64,000 nt of DNA from an uncultured Prochlorococcus sp. (GCA_902537445.1 CACBBI010000001.1:1-64000); one strand, 5' to 3'; positions 9,192 through 18,980 are shown, counted from the stretch's first letter. The notes: generated by a model not told the origin, from the letters alone. Translations and numbers: made by a program.

Positions 9192-10962
9192 GGTGCAAAA
9201 GATTAAATCCAAATCTTTTGTTTTAGTAATACCAATATTAATTTTTTCTGGAATATCTTTTTATATTTTTAGTCTAATATTTACTACATTAAAATTTGAT
9301 GTATCTAAAAAGAAAGGGTCTAGGATAACCAATTATTCTTATGTAATATCATCTTCTGATAATAAGATACTAAGCAAATTAAGCCGAAAATTTGAAATAG
9401 ATAATAGTAAACATAAAATTCCATTTTTTCTTAAACATTCTTTTATATCTTCGGAGGATAAAAGATTTTATAAACATAATGGAATAGATTTAAAAAGTAT
9501 TTCACGTGCTCTTATTCAAAATATTAGAAGTGGTTATGTTAAGGAGGGAGGAAGTACGATTACTCAACAAGTTGCCAGATTACTTTTTCTAAATAATGAT
9601 ATAAGTTTGCAAAGAAAAATCAAAGAAATATTTTTATCCCTCATACTTGAACTTAGATATAACAAGAATCAAATCCTAAAATTATATCTAAATAATATTT
9701 ATTTAGGATCAGGAGCATACGGAGTTAACGAGGCTTCCCAAGTTTATTTTGGGAAACTTATAGAAGAATTGACATTATCAGAGATGGCATTAATTGCAGG
9801 ATTAGCTCCAGCTCCATCAATTTATTCGCCTTATCAAAATATAGAACTAGCTATTAAAAATAGAAATAAAGTCCTTGAATCAATGTATATTGATGGATAC
9901 ATTTCTCTTGCAAATAAGAATAAGGCTATTAAAGAGAAAATAAACTTAAATTATCAAAAAGCTGATAATTTTTTAGATGATAAATTACTAATAAATTTTA
10001 TTCTTCAGGAAACAGACAAAAAAATTGAAAATAAAAATAATTATAAGTTTTTAAGAATTAAATCTTCTATCAATAAAGATTGGCAAGAAAAAGCTCAAAA
10101 AATATCAAGATATGCTGGGCCTAAAGAACTTGAGTTTGCTCTGTTATCAATTGAATCAAACACTGGACTAATCAGGACAATGATAACCAGCAAAAATCCT
10201 TCAATTAATGAATATAATAGAGTTATTACATCTGTAAGACCTTTAGGTTCTACTTTTAAAATAATTCCTTATACTGCTGCATTAATAGAAGGAATAAAAT
10301 TAAGAGATAAATTTGAAGACTTACCAAGATGCTGGGAAAGTTATTGCCCAAAAAATTTTTCAGACGATTATAGAGGTTCAATATCTTTGATTGAATCATT
10401 TAAAAGTTCATCAAATATCGTTCCAATATCAATAACAAAAAAAATTGGCTTAAAAAATATTATCAATTTAGCGAATTCATTTGGACTAGGCTATAAACAA
10501 GAGTTTGAGGAATTCCCATCATTAGCTATTGGCGCCTACGGAGATAATCTTTTAAACATTACAAATGCATATTCTGCAATAAACAATAATGGGAAGATTC
10601 AAAGCCCTCAAATCTTAGAAAAAATAGAATCATTAAATGATAAATCTATTTGGGAAAACAAATTTCTTTCCAAGAAAATATTAGATTTAAAAATAAACAA
10701 AAAAATAAATAAACTTCTTGAAAAATCTGTAAAAGAAGGGACTTCAAAAGCAGCCGCTATAAAAGGAAAGAGAATTTATGGAAAAACAGGAACATCTGAT
10801 GGAAATAAAGATCTCTGGTTTATTGGTTCCATTGATAACCTTACAACAGGGATCTGGATAGGTTACGACGACAACAAAGAATCTGAATTATCTAGTGGGA
10901 ATGCAGCTTATTTATGGAAGAAGTTTATAGCTGAAATTTATAAAATCCCAATAAAAAAATAA
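9184..10962 (+). CDS. Class A penicillin-binding protein (transglycosylase/transpeptidase)
   Basis: Bifunctional peptidoglycan synthase. After one membrane anchor (about residues 12-35) comes a GT51 domain with SSEDKRFYKHNGID, EGGSTITQQVARLL and LELRYNKNQILKLYLNNIYLG. The transpeptidase domain has the acyl-serine motif STFK near residue 355, the SxN motif (SSN) near 406 and KTGT near 532. A TTG at 9184 overlaps the end of chlG; a GTG at 9193 is the more natural start and removes three residues. At about 590 residues it is short for a class A enzyme but complete in motifs. It is convergent with rsmB. Confidence 0.93.
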   Translation: MLKVQKIKSKSFVLVIPILIFSGISFYIFSLIFTTLKFDVSKKKGSRITNYSYVISSSDNKILSKLSRKFEIDNSKHKIPFFLKHSFISSEDKRFYKHNGIDLKSISRALIQNIRSGYVKEGGSTITQQVARLLFLNNDISLQRKIKEIFLSLILELRYNKNQILKLYLNNIYLGSGAYGVNEASQVYFGKLIEELTLSEMALIAGLAPAPSIYSPYQNIELAIKNRNKVLESMYIDGYISLANKNKAIKEKINLNYQKADNFLDDKLLINFILQETDKKIENKNNYKFLRIKSSINKDWQEKAQKISRYAGPKELEFALLSIESNTGLIRTMITSKNPSINEYNRVITSVRPLGSTFKIIPYTAALIEGIKLRDKFEDLPRCWESYCPKNFSDDYRGSISLIESFKSSSNIVPISITKKIGLKNIINLANSFGLGYKQEFEEFPSLAIGAYGDNLLNITNAYSAINNNGKIQSPQILEKIESLNDKSIWENKFLSKKILDLKINKKINKLLEKSVKEGTSKAAAIKGKRIYGKTGTSDGNKDLWFIGSIDNLTTGIWIGYDDNKESELSSGNAAYLWKKFIAEIYKIPIKK

Positions 10963-10971
10963 ATTATATTT

Positions 10972-12288
10972 TTAAGAATTATAAGAAATTATTGCAGAAT
11001 AAAATCCATCACCAGGATAATCTAAGCTAGGTAAAATTTGCTTTTGGCAAACCAATTTTAAAGCTTTGTTTTTTTCAATAAATCGTTCAATTAGTAGATT
11101 ATTTTCATCGGGACAAATAGTGCAAGTTGAATAAACTAAAGTTCCATCTTTTTTCAAAAGAGGAATAATACTTTCTAATAGTTTTTCCTGTAATAAAGTT
11201 AAAGATTTTATTTTTTCTTTACTTAAGGACCATCTAGAATCTGGATTCCTAGAGAGAGTTCCAATACCAGAACAGGGCGCATCTAATAAAATCTTATCAA
11301 AATAAGATATAAACTTAGGATTTAATTCAATCAAACTAGTAGCATCAGCCTTAAGGGTATTAACAGATTTCAAATTTAACCTTTCTAAATTTGATTGCAG
11401 TATTTTCAATCTTTTCGCTGATCTATCCACCGCAAGGATTTCAGAACTATCATTTGTTAATTCTGCTAGGTGGGTAGACTTACTTCCTGGAGCTGCACAA
11501 GTATCTAAAATCTTTTCACCTTCTTTTGGATTTAAAAGAGGTGCTATCGACTGAGAAGATCTATCTTGAATTGTCCAAAGTCCATCACTATATCCTGGTA
11601 AATTTTTTATAGATCTTGGATTAGATTTTAAAGTAATTCCATTATGTAAATCTTTAATAATTTCAGCATCAATTTTATTTTCATGAAGTACTTTCAGAAA
11701 TTCATCTAAATTAGTTTTTAATTGGTTAATTCTCAAATCAATTGAAGGTTTTTTATTAAATGCCTTTACGATATTTTCACCCTCGCTATTGCCGAACCAT
11801 TTATAAAGATCCTTCACAAGCCATAATGGGAATGATTCAAGATATGAAATTCTTTCTTTTCTATCAGAAGATAATTTCGGAAAAATTTCTTGTTCTAATT
11901 TTCTTGATGCATTTCTCAATATCGCATTTACAGTTCCCGCTAAACCATTTAAATCTGTTTTTTTAGCTACTTCTACAGTGGTAGAGATAGCTGCAGGAAA
12001 TGGAATTTTATCCATTTTCAATAGTTGATATAAACCTATATGAAGAAGCCATCTTAATTTTGGAGGCTGCTTTTTATGAGTAATTTTTGATGTATGATCC
12101 GTCCAAAGATCAAGAAATTTTCTATACCTTATGCATCCAAAAGATAATTCTGTAATAAAAGCTATATCAAGAGGATTAAATTGATAATTTTTTAAAACCT
12201 TTTCAAGAGCATGATCAGAAAAATCACCAGAACTAACTTTTAATAAAATTTCCCAAGCTGCTTTCCTTTGTAAATATCCTATGCTCAA
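10972..12288 (-). CDS. rsmB: 16S rRNA (cytosine(967)-C(5))-methyltransferase
   Basis: SAM-dependent m5C methyltransferase (Sun/RsmB). The first about 140 residues form a NusB-like RNA-binding domain beginning RKAAWEILLKV. The methyltransferase domain has the SAM motif LDTCAAPGSKSTHLAEL, the cysteine motif DAPCSGIGTLSRNPD and the catalytic-cysteine motif STCTICPDEN. The length of 438 residues fits the family. Two very small genes lie just upstream on the same strand and may share its transcript. Confidence 0.95.
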   Translation of the reverse strand: MSIGYLQRKAAWEILLKVSSGDFSDHALEKVLKNYQFNPLDIAFITELSFGCIRYRKFLDLWTDHTSKITHKKQPPKLRWLLHIGLYQLLKMDKIPFPAAISTTVEVAKKTDLNGLAGTVNAILRNASRKLEQEIFPKLSSDRKERISYLESFPLWLVKDLYKWFGNSEGENIVKAFNKKPSIDLRINQLKTNLDEFLKVLHENKIDAEIIKDLHNGITLKSNPRSIKNLPGYSDGLWTIQDRSSQSIAPLLNPKEGEKILDTCAAPGSKSTHLAELTNDSSEILAVDRSAKRLKILQSNLERLNLKSVNTLKADATSLIELNPKFISYFDKILLDAPCSGIGTLSRNPDSRWSLSKEKIKSLTLLQEKLLESIIPLLKKDGTLVYSTCTICPDENNLLIERFIEKNKALKLVCQKQILPSLDYPGDGFYSAIISYNS

Positions 12289-12339
12289 AATATTATATTA
12301 TTGCTAAAGATAACTTTAATATACAAAAAATTCAAAAAT

Positions 12340-12483
12340 TTAAACCACCTTTTCAACTGCAGAATTGAACCAAATAAAACCTAAGATGGAAATCAGTGAC
12401 AGATTAAATCCTAAAAAAAGAAAGATATTTAAAGAATGAATTCTTTCCTTAAAAAATAATTTTTTCTCTTCTTGACACTTCAT
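12340..12483 (-). CDS. Small single-span membrane protein, 47 residues
   Basis: An ATG at 12483 opens a 48-codon frame ending with TAA at 12340. The first 18 residues are charged (MKCQEEKKLFFKERIHS) and are followed by about 22 hydrophobic residues that should span the membrane, then FNSAVEKVV. It lies in tandem between the 59-residue gene upstream and rsmB downstream. No family is recognised. The clean charge/hydrophobic layout supports a real gene, but only conservation across strains would prove it. Confidence 0.55.
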   Translation of the reverse strand: MKCQEEKKLFFKERIHSLNIFLFLGFNLSLISILGFIWFNSAVEKVV

Positions 12484-12502
12484 TAATAAAATAAAACCTT
12501 AA

Positions 12503-12682
12503 TTAGGAATTCAAACGGCAACCTATATTGATGGATCCTGCATCAAGCATTCTTCCTAATTTAATTGCTATAGATTCTTCTAGCCTTGTGAAATTAGATT
12601 GATGGGTAGTTACCCAATCTAATTCAGAAAAAGTGATAATACCCGTCGAATTACTTTTCAAAAAAAGTTTCCCAATTTCCAT
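12503..12682 (-). CDS. Hypothetical protein, 59 residues
   Basis: An ATG at 12682 opens a 60-codon frame with a TAA at 12503. The protein is soluble and of balanced composition, with GIITFSELDWVTTHQ and a C-terminal half LEESIAIKLGRMLDAGSI that looks helical. It is 20 bases upstream of the next small gene on the same strand. Codon use resembles neighbouring genes. No function can be assigned. Confidence 0.65.
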   Translation of the reverse strand: MEIGKLFLKSNSTGIITFSELDWVTTHQSNFTRLEESIAIKLGRMLDAGSINIGCRLNS

Positions 12683-12787
12683 TAGATAAATCTAATTTCA
12701 TTTAAGTTAACATCCGTCCTTAATTTTTCGTCATAACATAATATTCTTTTAATTTTTCAAAAACAACGGTAGGTTATTACTCTTAAT

Positions 12788-14278
12788 TTATTGAATATCT
12801 CTTAAAAATTTATCGGCCGTTTTTAAGTGATTATCTAATTTTTCCTCTGACATTTTATCGAGATTTCTCGTTAACATTGCCAGACGATATTGCTTTCTAA
12901 AAAAGGTTTCATTATCTTTAATAAATTTCCAAAATAAGCCATCCCATATTTCACACCATGGGCCACTTTTAAAATTAGACATTTTTTTTACATAATTAGA
13001 GCTTGATATATATGGTTTTGTTGAAAAGATACCTCCATCACTAAACTGACTCATTCCGTAAACATTTGGGACCATAACCCAATCATAGGAATCAATAAAC
13101 ATTTCCATAAACCATTTATAAACTTGATTGGGATGAATTCTACATAGAAGCATGAAGTTACCAATAATCATCAACCTCTCAATATGGTGACAATAACCAT
13201 ATTTAATAATATTTTTTATAACAACGTCTACTGGTTCAATGCCTGTATTTCCTTGATAAAAAGATTCTGGAATTGGCTTATCTTCAAAATTCCAAAAATT
13301 ACTGTTTCGCATCTTTGTTCCATACTGTTTATAGACAAGACAAATAAATTCTCTCCATCCAATAATTTGACGAATAAAACCCTCTAAAGAGTTAATAGGA
13401 ACATTATTATTTTTTGCAAAAAGTAATGCTTTATTTACTACTACATCTGGGGTTAATAAGCCGCTATTTAAAAGAGGAGAAAGTAAACTATGCCATAAAA
13501 AAGAATCTTCTCTAGAAATAGCGTCCTCATAATCTCCAAATAAGAAAAATCTATGTTTAAAAAAATCATTTAACCATTCATCTGCCTCTCCAAAATTAGT
13601 TGGATATAAAAAGTTATTACTTTCTCCAATAAACTCAATATCAAAATTGGCTAATGACTTTTCTGCATTAACTACAAATTTATTTTTTTGTAATTTAGGT
13701 GTATGAGGTATATTTATTTTTTTTGGTAATTTTTTTCTGTTCATTTCATCGAAACTCCATTTACCACCTTCAGGTGTATCATCAGGATTAACTAATATTT
13801 TTTGGCTCTTTCTTTGATTCTCATAAAATCTCCTCATAAGAGGTTTTTTTGCATTTGATTCAAATAACTCTTTTAAATCTTCACTGCTCATAAACATAGG
13901 AGAAGGCAAAATATTTAAAGCCAAATTATTACTTGCAACAAATTTATTAATCCTCTTCATTATTAAAAAATCATGAGGGTCAATGAGATTTATTTTCTGA
14001 TATTTATTTTTAATAAATTCCGATAAGTAGTCAACTGTAGAAACATTTTTCTTGTTTTCGATATATAAAACTTTAAAGCCAGATATTTCTAAAAAATTTT
14101 TGTAAGCGAGCATAGATGCTCTATGAAAAACTAACTTGTTTTTATGGTTAATTAATTTATGAAATTTATCATTTCCAAAAAATAATGAGTCTTCCAAAAT
14201 CAAAACTTCACAATTTATTTTTAAGATTGGGCTTTCTCTAAAAAGTTGATTCGGGAAAATAATTGATACTTGTTTCAT
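12788..14278 (-). CDS. Photolyase-related flavoprotein (DPRP / bacterial (6-4) photolyase type)
   Basis: The 496-residue protein matches the deoxyribodipyrimidine photolyase-related family, whose studied members are bacterial (6-4) photolyases and cryptochromes. Family marks are [13 protein letters not shown] near residue 52, [52 protein letters not shown] and the terminal [12 protein letters not shown]. Most members bind an iron-sulfur cluster through four cysteines near the C-terminus. Here the region after SSNYVKKMS is short ([18 protein letters not shown]) and has only one cysteine, and the more N-terminal ligand also looks replaced, so the cluster is probably absent. The start ATG overlaps the stop of a DUF2256 gene (ATGA), the end of a four-gene cluster. 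Confidence 0.88.
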   Translation of the reverse strand: MKQVSIIFPNQLFRESPILKINCEVLILEDSLFFGNDKFHKLINHKNKLVFHRASMLAYKNFLEISGFKVLYIENKKNVSTVDYLSEFIKNKYQKINLIDPHDFLIMKRINKFVASNNLALNILPSPMFMSSEDLKELFESNAKKPLMRRFYENQRKSQKILVNPDDTPEGGKWSFDEMNRKKLPKKINIPHTPKLQKNKFVVNAEKSLANFDIEFIGESNNFLYPTNFGEADEWLNDFFKHRFFLFGDYEDAISREDSFLWHSLLSPLLNSGLLTPDVVVNKALLFAKNNNVPINSLEGFIRQIIGWREFICLVYKQYGTKMRNSNFWNFEDKPIPESFYQGNTGIEPVDVVIKNIIKYGYCHHIERLMIIGNFMLLCRIHPNQVYKWFMEMFIDSYDWVMVPNVYGMSQFSDGGIFSTKPYISSSNYVKKMSNFKSGPWCEIWDGLFWKFIKDNETFFRKQYRLAMLTRNLDKMSEEKLDNHLKTADKFLRDIQ

Positions 14279-14406
14279 CTTTGCGACTTCCTATTACTGC
14301 ATCTTTTTGAACAGTAGATAACATCATCCCAACAGTTTTTCCATTTTTTACGCCACTCGAACGGCCTATTGCAAACAGGACAAGTTTTAGTAGAAAGATT
14401 TTTCAA
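14275..14406 (-). CDS. DUF2256 zinc-ribbon protein, 43 residues
   Basis: A TTG at 14406 opens a 44-codon frame ending in a TGA that overlaps the ATG of the photolyase-related gene. It encodes [16 protein letters not shown], then [12 protein letters not shown], which is the DUF2256 pattern with CxxC and CxxxC pairs likely to bind zinc. An in-frame TAA sits two codons before the TTG, so no longer version exists. DUF2256 genes are known to travel with photolyase-related genes. The translational overlap suggests coupled expression with the photolyase. Confidence 0.85.
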   Translation of the reverse strand: MKNLSTKTCPVCNRPFEWRKKWKNCWDDVIYCSKRCSNRKSQR

Positions 14407-14409
14407 AAT

Positions 14410-14646
14410 TTATAATTTTCTTTTATGAGTAGATTTAAATCTAGTTGACTCTTTAAGCGCCATATGTTTTGTATTTCTTCCCGAAACTCTCTTTCTCCAG
14501 ACTTTGAAGGATTTGGGTTTAAGATTTTGACGCATAATTTTTATCGCATCTTCCTCTTTTAAACCAAATTGATACTCGATAGCTTCAAAGGGTGTTCTAT
14601 CTTCCCAACACATTTCTATTATTCTGTCTATATCTATACTTTCCAT
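14410..14646 (-). CDS. DUF2805 / TIGR03643 family protein
   Basis: A 78-residue basic protein with the family pattern IDRIIEMCWEDRTPFEAIEYQFGL near the N-terminus, then EDAIKIMRQNLKPKSFKVWRKRVSGR and a lysine/arginine-rich tail. The first half looks like a helix-turn-helix, so nucleic acid binding is plausible but unproven. It sits between a DCC-family thiol protein (2-base gap) and the DUF2256 gene (3-base gap), in the photolyase cluster. Confidence 0.85.
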   Translation of the reverse strand: MESIDIDRIIEMCWEDRTPFEAIEYQFGLKEEDAIKIMRQNLKPKSFKVWRKRVSGRNTKHMALKESTRFKSTHKRKL

Positions 14647-14648
14647 AT

Positions 14649-15053
14649 TTATTGTTCACATTGTGAGGTACAAAGTTTTTCAATATCGGATCTACCTGTA
14701 ATTTGAAGTCTATATTTTGCCCAATATCTGTAAACCAGTCTCAATAATGGAGATAAGAGCTTAATCTTCAAGGGATAATAAACCCAACCTAAGCCAACTA
14801 ATTCATAAGAATATGCAAGTACATCTAGTCCCCTAATAATTTCACCATTTTTCATAATCCCATGCAGGTTTGACATGGCTTCTGAATATGAGATGTCATT
14901 AAAAAGACTTTGATCATAATCCTTACTATTAATATCTATAAATGCAATTTGATTTAAGATATCTCTTTTTTTTAGAAAATTTGTTTCTCTCACACAAAGT
15001 GGACAACCACCATCGAATAAAAAGGTTAATTTATTTTTCATATTTTTATTCAA
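14649..15053 (-). CDS. DCC-family thiol-disulfide oxidoreductase-like protein (DUF393)
   Basis: The 134-residue protein starts with a thioredoxin-like strand and the family signature LFDGGCPLCVRE, giving a CxxC pair near residues 17-20. FIDINSKDYD and GLDVLAYSYELVGLGWVYYPLKI are further DUF393 marks. The biochemical role of the family is poorly known. It is the first gene of the four-gene photolyase cluster, and a 12-base palindrome lies 55 bases upstream of its start. Confidence 0.85.
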   Translation of the reverse strand: MNKNMKNKLTFLFDGGCPLCVRETNFLKKRDILNQIAFIDINSKDYDQSLFNDISYSEAMSNLHGIMKNGEIIRGLDVLAYSYELVGLGWVYYPLKIKLLSPLLRLVYRYWAKYRLQITGRSDIEKLCTSQCEQ

Positions 15054-15107
15054 ATATAGAAATTAAATAACTTTTTTGTGGAATAAAAAATTTTTTTTAG
15101 AGTACAA

Positions 15108-15119
15108 GCTTTATAAAGC
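15108..15119. promoter_or_regulatory. Perfect 12-base palindrome upstream of the photolyase cluster
   Basis: GCTTTATAAAGC at 15108-15119 is a perfect inverted repeat, 55 bases ahead of the DCC gene start on the minus strand. It is preceded by AGTACA, a half-site resembling part of cyanobacterial LexA boxes. An operator is possible; nothing more can be said from sequence alone. Confidence 0.3.
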
Positions 15120-15218
15120 CTTAATAATTGCCAGTTCTAATTTAGTGAAATTATATTATCTTATAAATTAATAAGCCATTGATTAAGGGATACATCAATG
15201 GTTTAAAACTATTTATGA

Positions 15219-15422
15219 TCAATCATCTAAAAGATGAACTCCTTCTCCTACGTCAGGAGTAAATTTACAATATTTTTCAAAAACAAGTCCAACACCTCTC
15301 ATTCTTTCTCCTAATTCATCTTTAAATTTATTCCATTCTTCCGATTCACGATCAGGCAAATCCCAACCTTGTTTTTCTACCATACTTGTTATTACTGTAT
15401 AGTCCCATTCTATGTATGCCAT
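15219..15422 (-). CDS. Hypothetical protein, 67 residues
   Basis: A small acidic soluble protein that starts MAYIEWDYTVITSMVEKQGW and ends with FTPDVGEGVHLLDD. The middle part, ESEEWNKFKDELGERMRGVG, should be an amphipathic helix. It stands alone, divergent from trmH. Composition and codon use look like a real gene, and it resembles the many small conserved proteins of marine picocyanobacteria, but no family name is recognised. Confidence 0.75.
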   Translation of the reverse strand: MAYIEWDYTVITSMVEKQGWDLPDRESEEWNKFKDELGERMRGVGLVFEKYCKFTPDVGEGVHLLDD

Positions 15423-15488
15423 TGAGTTAATTCAAACTACCAAAATATTATAAACCAAGAGATTTAATAGGTAATCAATATTTTTGAA

Positions 15489-15494
15489 TATAAT
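15489..15494 (+). promoter_or_regulatory. Candidate -10 box of trmH
   Basis: TATAAT at 15489-15494 matches the sigma-70 -10 consensus exactly and is 23 bases ahead of the trmH ATG, giving a very short leader. No convincing -35 box is seen. Confidence 0.4.
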
Positions 15495-15517
15495 TTAGAA
15501 GTATGAAAAAATTATAA

Positions 15518-16189
15518 ATGTCAATTTTGCCAAGAAGATTTGAACGAATCAAAAGTGTTTTAGATTGCAGAATGAAAAACTTGACTGTTTTAGTTGAGGA
15601 TGTCAATAAACCCCATAATCTATCCGCGATATTAAGGACATGTGATGCAGCGGGAGTTTTCGAAGCAAATTTTATTAGCAAAACGAATGCCGTTAAGACT
15701 TTTAATAGTACTGCTCAAGGAAGTCAAAAATGGGTAAAACTAAATAATCATGAAAACACTATCACAGCAATATCTGATTTAAAGAATAAGGGTTTTAAAT
15801 TATATGGAACGACGCTTAATAGTGAATCAGTAGATTATAGAAATTTTGATTATTCTCTAAATACATGTTTTGTTTTAGGAGCAGAAAAATGGGGACTAAG
15901 TAATGAACTTATATCAATGGTTGATCAATCAATTTTTATACCTATGAGAGGTATGGTTCAATCCCTAAATGTTTCAGTTGCTGCTTCCATATTACTATTT
16001 GAAGCTATTCGCCAAAGAAAAAATAAAGGTCTATTGCCCGCTAATGGAGAAGGTTTAAATATAGATGAATATCAAAAAACACTTTTTGAATGGTGTTACC
16101 CAGAATTAGCTGCGGTGTATAAAAAATCAGCTAAAGAATATCCAAAGTTGAATGATCAAGGAGAACTTGATCCTAGTACAGATAACTAA
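15518..16189 (+). CDS. trmH: tRNA (guanosine(18)-2'-O)-methyltransferase
   Basis: SpoU-class methyltransferase with the trefoil-knot SAM site that methylates the ribose of G18 in tRNA. Motif 1 is NLSAILRTCDAAGV, motif 2 LGAEKWGLSNELI, and motif 3 IPMRGMVQSLNVSVAASILLFEA. The C-terminal extension after residue 165 is the TrmH-specific tail. The length of 223 residues is normal. It converges with the ABC permease gene, stops 2 bases apart. Confidence 0.93.
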   Translation: MSILPRRFERIKSVLDCRMKNLTVLVEDVNKPHNLSAILRTCDAAGVFEANFISKTNAVKTFNSTAQGSQKWVKLNNHENTITAISDLKNKGFKLYGTTLNSESVDYRNFDYSLNTCFVLGAEKWGLSNELISMVDQSIFIPMRGMVQSLNVSVAASILLFEAIRQRKNKGLLPANGEGLNIDEYQKTLFEWCYPELAAVYKKSAKEYPKLNDQGELDPSTDN

Positions 16190-16191
16190 AT

Positions 16192-17037
16192 TTATTTAGA
16201 ATTTTGACTATCAAAAATTTCTTCAAGATCCTCTCCTATAAAAGAAAGACCTAAAACTAAAAAAAACATTGCCAAACCTGGGAACAAAGCCGTCCACCAT
16301 ATACCAGTAGGTAAAGCGGCAAGAGCAAGATTTAAATCACTTCCCCACTCTGGGACATCTGCAGGAACACCAAGGCCTAAAAATCCTAAACTTCCTAATA
16401 CCAAAACAGCATCTGCTGCATTTAGGGTAAGCAGAATAGGCAATGGTGTTATTACATTTGGGAGAATATATTTAAAAATAATTGTTTTAACATCAGCTCC
16501 TGCAACTTGAGCTGCCTCCACATAAGTTTCGGATTTAACCAATATTGTCTGATTTCTGATTAATCTAAAATATTGAGGAGAGTACACAATACACAATGCC
16601 AAAGCCGCGTTAAGGATACCCTTACCCAATACAAAAGCCACAACAACTGAAAGCAAAATTACAGGTATTGAAAAAATAGTATCCATTATTAGTGATAAGC
16701 ATTTATCAAAAAAACCACCAAAATATCCACTTAATAATCCCAATGGCAAACCCAAACTTAATGAAAAAAGAATAGCTAAGAATACAACTTCTATCGCTAA
16801 TGATGATCCTTGCAAAGTTCTTAAGCAAACATCTCTTCCTAATCTATCTGTGCCACAAAAATGATTAAGCGAAGGAGGGGCAAAGATATCATTGCTTAAC
16901 ATTGAAAATGAATTACCAAAAAAACTATTGGCCTCTAAAAATTTCATTATTAAAACAACAAGAAGATAAAAAAGTACTATTAAAAATCCAGCTTTTCTGA
17001 TATTCGCGCCGACACGATTAAATGAGTTAATATCCAA
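16192..17037 (-). CDS. Orphan ABC transporter permease, DppC/OppC type
   Basis: Inner-membrane permease of the peptide/nickel family, 281 residues with about six membrane helices. The N-terminal segment FCGTDRLGRDVCLRTLQGS and the coupling motif VEAAQVAGADVKTIIFKYILPNVITPL are typical. The usual DppB-type partner, ATPases and binding protein are not next to it: lepA is upstream and trmH converges. It may work with components encoded elsewhere. Substrate unknown. Confidence 0.88.
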   Translation of the reverse strand: MDINSFNRVGANIRKAGFLIVLFYLLVVLIMKFLEANSFFGNSFSMLSNDIFAPPSLNHFCGTDRLGRDVCLRTLQGSSLAIEVVFLAILFSLSLGLPLGLLSGYFGGFFDKCLSLIMDTIFSIPVILLSVVVAFVLGKGILNAALALCIVYSPQYFRLIRNQTILVKSETYVEAAQVAGADVKTIIFKYILPNVITPLPILLTLNAADAVLVLGSLGFLGLGVPADVPEWGSDLNLALAALPTGIWWTALFPGLAMFFLVLGLSFIGEDLEEIFDSQNSK

Positions 17038-17116
17038 AATCTTTTTTTACAGATATGAATGAAATATACCCAATTCTTTTAAAAATAAATAGCTATAAAT
17101 TTTAAATCAAAAGAAA

Positions 17117-18925
17117 TTACTGGTTTAATTTCAGGACTGCCATAAAAGCTTCTTGAGGGACTTCAACTTTACCCATTGCCTTCATCCTCTTTTTACCTTT
17201 GGCTTGTTTCTTTAAAAGTTTCTTTTTCCTAGAAATATCTCCTCCATAACATTTAGATAAAACATCTTTTCGCAAAGCACTTATACTTTCACTTGCAATA
17301 ATCCTGCTACCGATTGATGCTTGAATAGGTATTTTAAATTGTTGTTTTGGAATAAGTTCTTTTAATTTCTCAACTAAACTTCTGCCAATTCCATAAGCCT
17401 TATCTTTATGAACAATAGAAGTTAATGGATCTGCTCTTTCTGAATTTATTAGGACATCTAATCTAACAAGGTCATTCTTTCTATAGCCAATCAAATGATA
17501 TTCCATTGATGCATAACCTTGGGTTCTACTTTTCATTTGATCAAAGAAATCTGTAACAACTTCTGCTAATGGAATTTCATAAATCAAGGTAACTCGATCT
17601 GTTGTTATGTATTTCATATCTATAAATACTCCCCTTCTTTCCTGACATAAACCCATTAATGTTCCATTAAATTCATTCGGAGCATAAATTTCCATTTTCA
17701 CATAAGGCTCTTCTATTGATTCTCTAAGTTGTGGATCAGGAATTGTAGAAGGATTATCAATAAAGATATGTTCCTGCTGATTTAAATTAACTTTATAGAT
17801 AACTGATGGTGCAGTTACGATTAAATCCAAGTCATATTCTCTTTCTAATCTTTCTTGAACAATTTCCATATGAAGAAGTCCTAGGAATCCGCATCTAAAT
17901 CCAAAGCCCATTGCGCTACTGGTTTCGGGCTCATATTTTAAAGCTGCATCAGATAATTGTAATTTTTCAAGAGATACTCTTAAATCTGGGAATTGATCAG
18001 CATCAGTAGGGAATAAGCCACAAAAAACCATAGGATTTGCTGTCTTATAACCAGGCAAAGGATCATTGGCAGGTGAATTTAAAAGAGTAATCGTATCTCC
18101 CACTCTCGCATCAGCAACTGATTTTATAGAAGCAGCTAAATAACCAACTTCTCCTGCATGTAATTCATCAACTTGCTGCTGATCAGGTGCCATTATTCCT
18201 ATCTCATCTAGTTCGTAATTTTTTTTACTCGCCATTAATAATATCTTTTCTCTCTTATTAAGAGAGCCAGATATCACCCTGAAATATACAATAACTCCTC
18301 TGTAAGGATCATAATAAGAATCAAAAATCAGTGCCTTTGTAGGTAGTTTAATTTCATCTTGGGGAGGAGGTACTCTTCTTACAATTGCTTCCAAAATATT
18401 TTTAATGCCAATTCCAGTTTTTGCTGAACAATTTATTGCATTAGATGTATCAAGTCCAATAATTTCCTCTATTTCTTGTTTTATTTTTTCAGCATCAGCA
18501 CCTGGTAAATCAACTTTATTTAAAACAGGAATTATTTCAAGATTATTTTCTAAGGCAAGGTAAACATTAGCTAAGGTTTGTGCTTCTACTCCTTGACTTG
18601 CATCAACAACGAGTAAAGCACCTTCACAAGCTTGAAGAGATCTACTAACCTCATAAGAGAAATCAACATGCCCTGGAGTATCTATTAAGTTTAATACATA
18701 TTCTTGAGAATCTTCAGCTTTATATTTCATCCTTGCGGCCTGTAACTTGATTGTAATTCCTCTTTCTCTTTCAAGATCCATACTGTCCAAAAATTGTTCT
18801 TGCATATCCCTTTGCTGCACAGTACCAGTATCTTGAAGCAACCTATCTGCTAGGGTTGATTTACCATGGTCAATATGAGCGATTATGCAGAAATTTCTAA
18901 TTTTTGAAACCGATATATCAGTCAT
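17117..18925 (-). CDS. lepA: Elongation factor 4
   Basis: Ribosome-associated translational GTPase that acts on stalled or mis-translocated ribosomes. The GTP-binding P-loop is HIDHGKST near residue 17, followed by the switch I RGITIK, DTPGH and NKVDLP motifs. EF-G-like domains II, III and V follow, then the LepA-specific C-terminal domain with [18 protein letters not shown]. The full length of 602 residues is standard. The gene stands between the ABC permease and mqo on the same strand. Confidence 0.98.
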   Translation of the reverse strand: MTDISVSKIRNFCIIAHIDHGKSTLADRLLQDTGTVQQRDMQEQFLDSMDLERERGITIKLQAARMKYKAEDSQEYVLNLIDTPGHVDFSYEVSRSLQACEGALLVVDASQGVEAQTLANVYLALENNLEIIPVLNKVDLPGADAEKIKQEIEEIIGLDTSNAINCSAKTGIGIKNILEAIVRRVPPPQDEIKLPTKALIFDSYYDPYRGVIVYFRVISGSLNKREKILLMASKKNYELDEIGIMAPDQQQVDELHAGEVGYLAASIKSVADARVGDTITLLNSPANDPLPGYKTANPMVFCGLFPTDADQFPDLRVSLEKLQLSDAALKYEPETSSAMGFGFRCGFLGLLHMEIVQERLEREYDLDLIVTAPSVIYKVNLNQQEHIFIDNPSTIPDPQLRESIEEPYVKMEIYAPNEFNGTLMGLCQERRGVFIDMKYITTDRVTLIYEIPLAEVVTDFFDQMKSRTQGYASMEYHLIGYRKNDLVRLDVLINSERADPLTSIVHKDKAYGIGRSLVEKLKELIPKQQFKIPIQASIGSRIIASESISALRKDVLSKCYGGDISRKKKLLKKQAKGKKRMKAMGKVEVPQEAFMAVLKLNQ

Positions 18926-18980
18926 ATAGAAATAAAAATTCTCCTCTTATTACATCTTGATTAATACTAGCTAATTAGAA

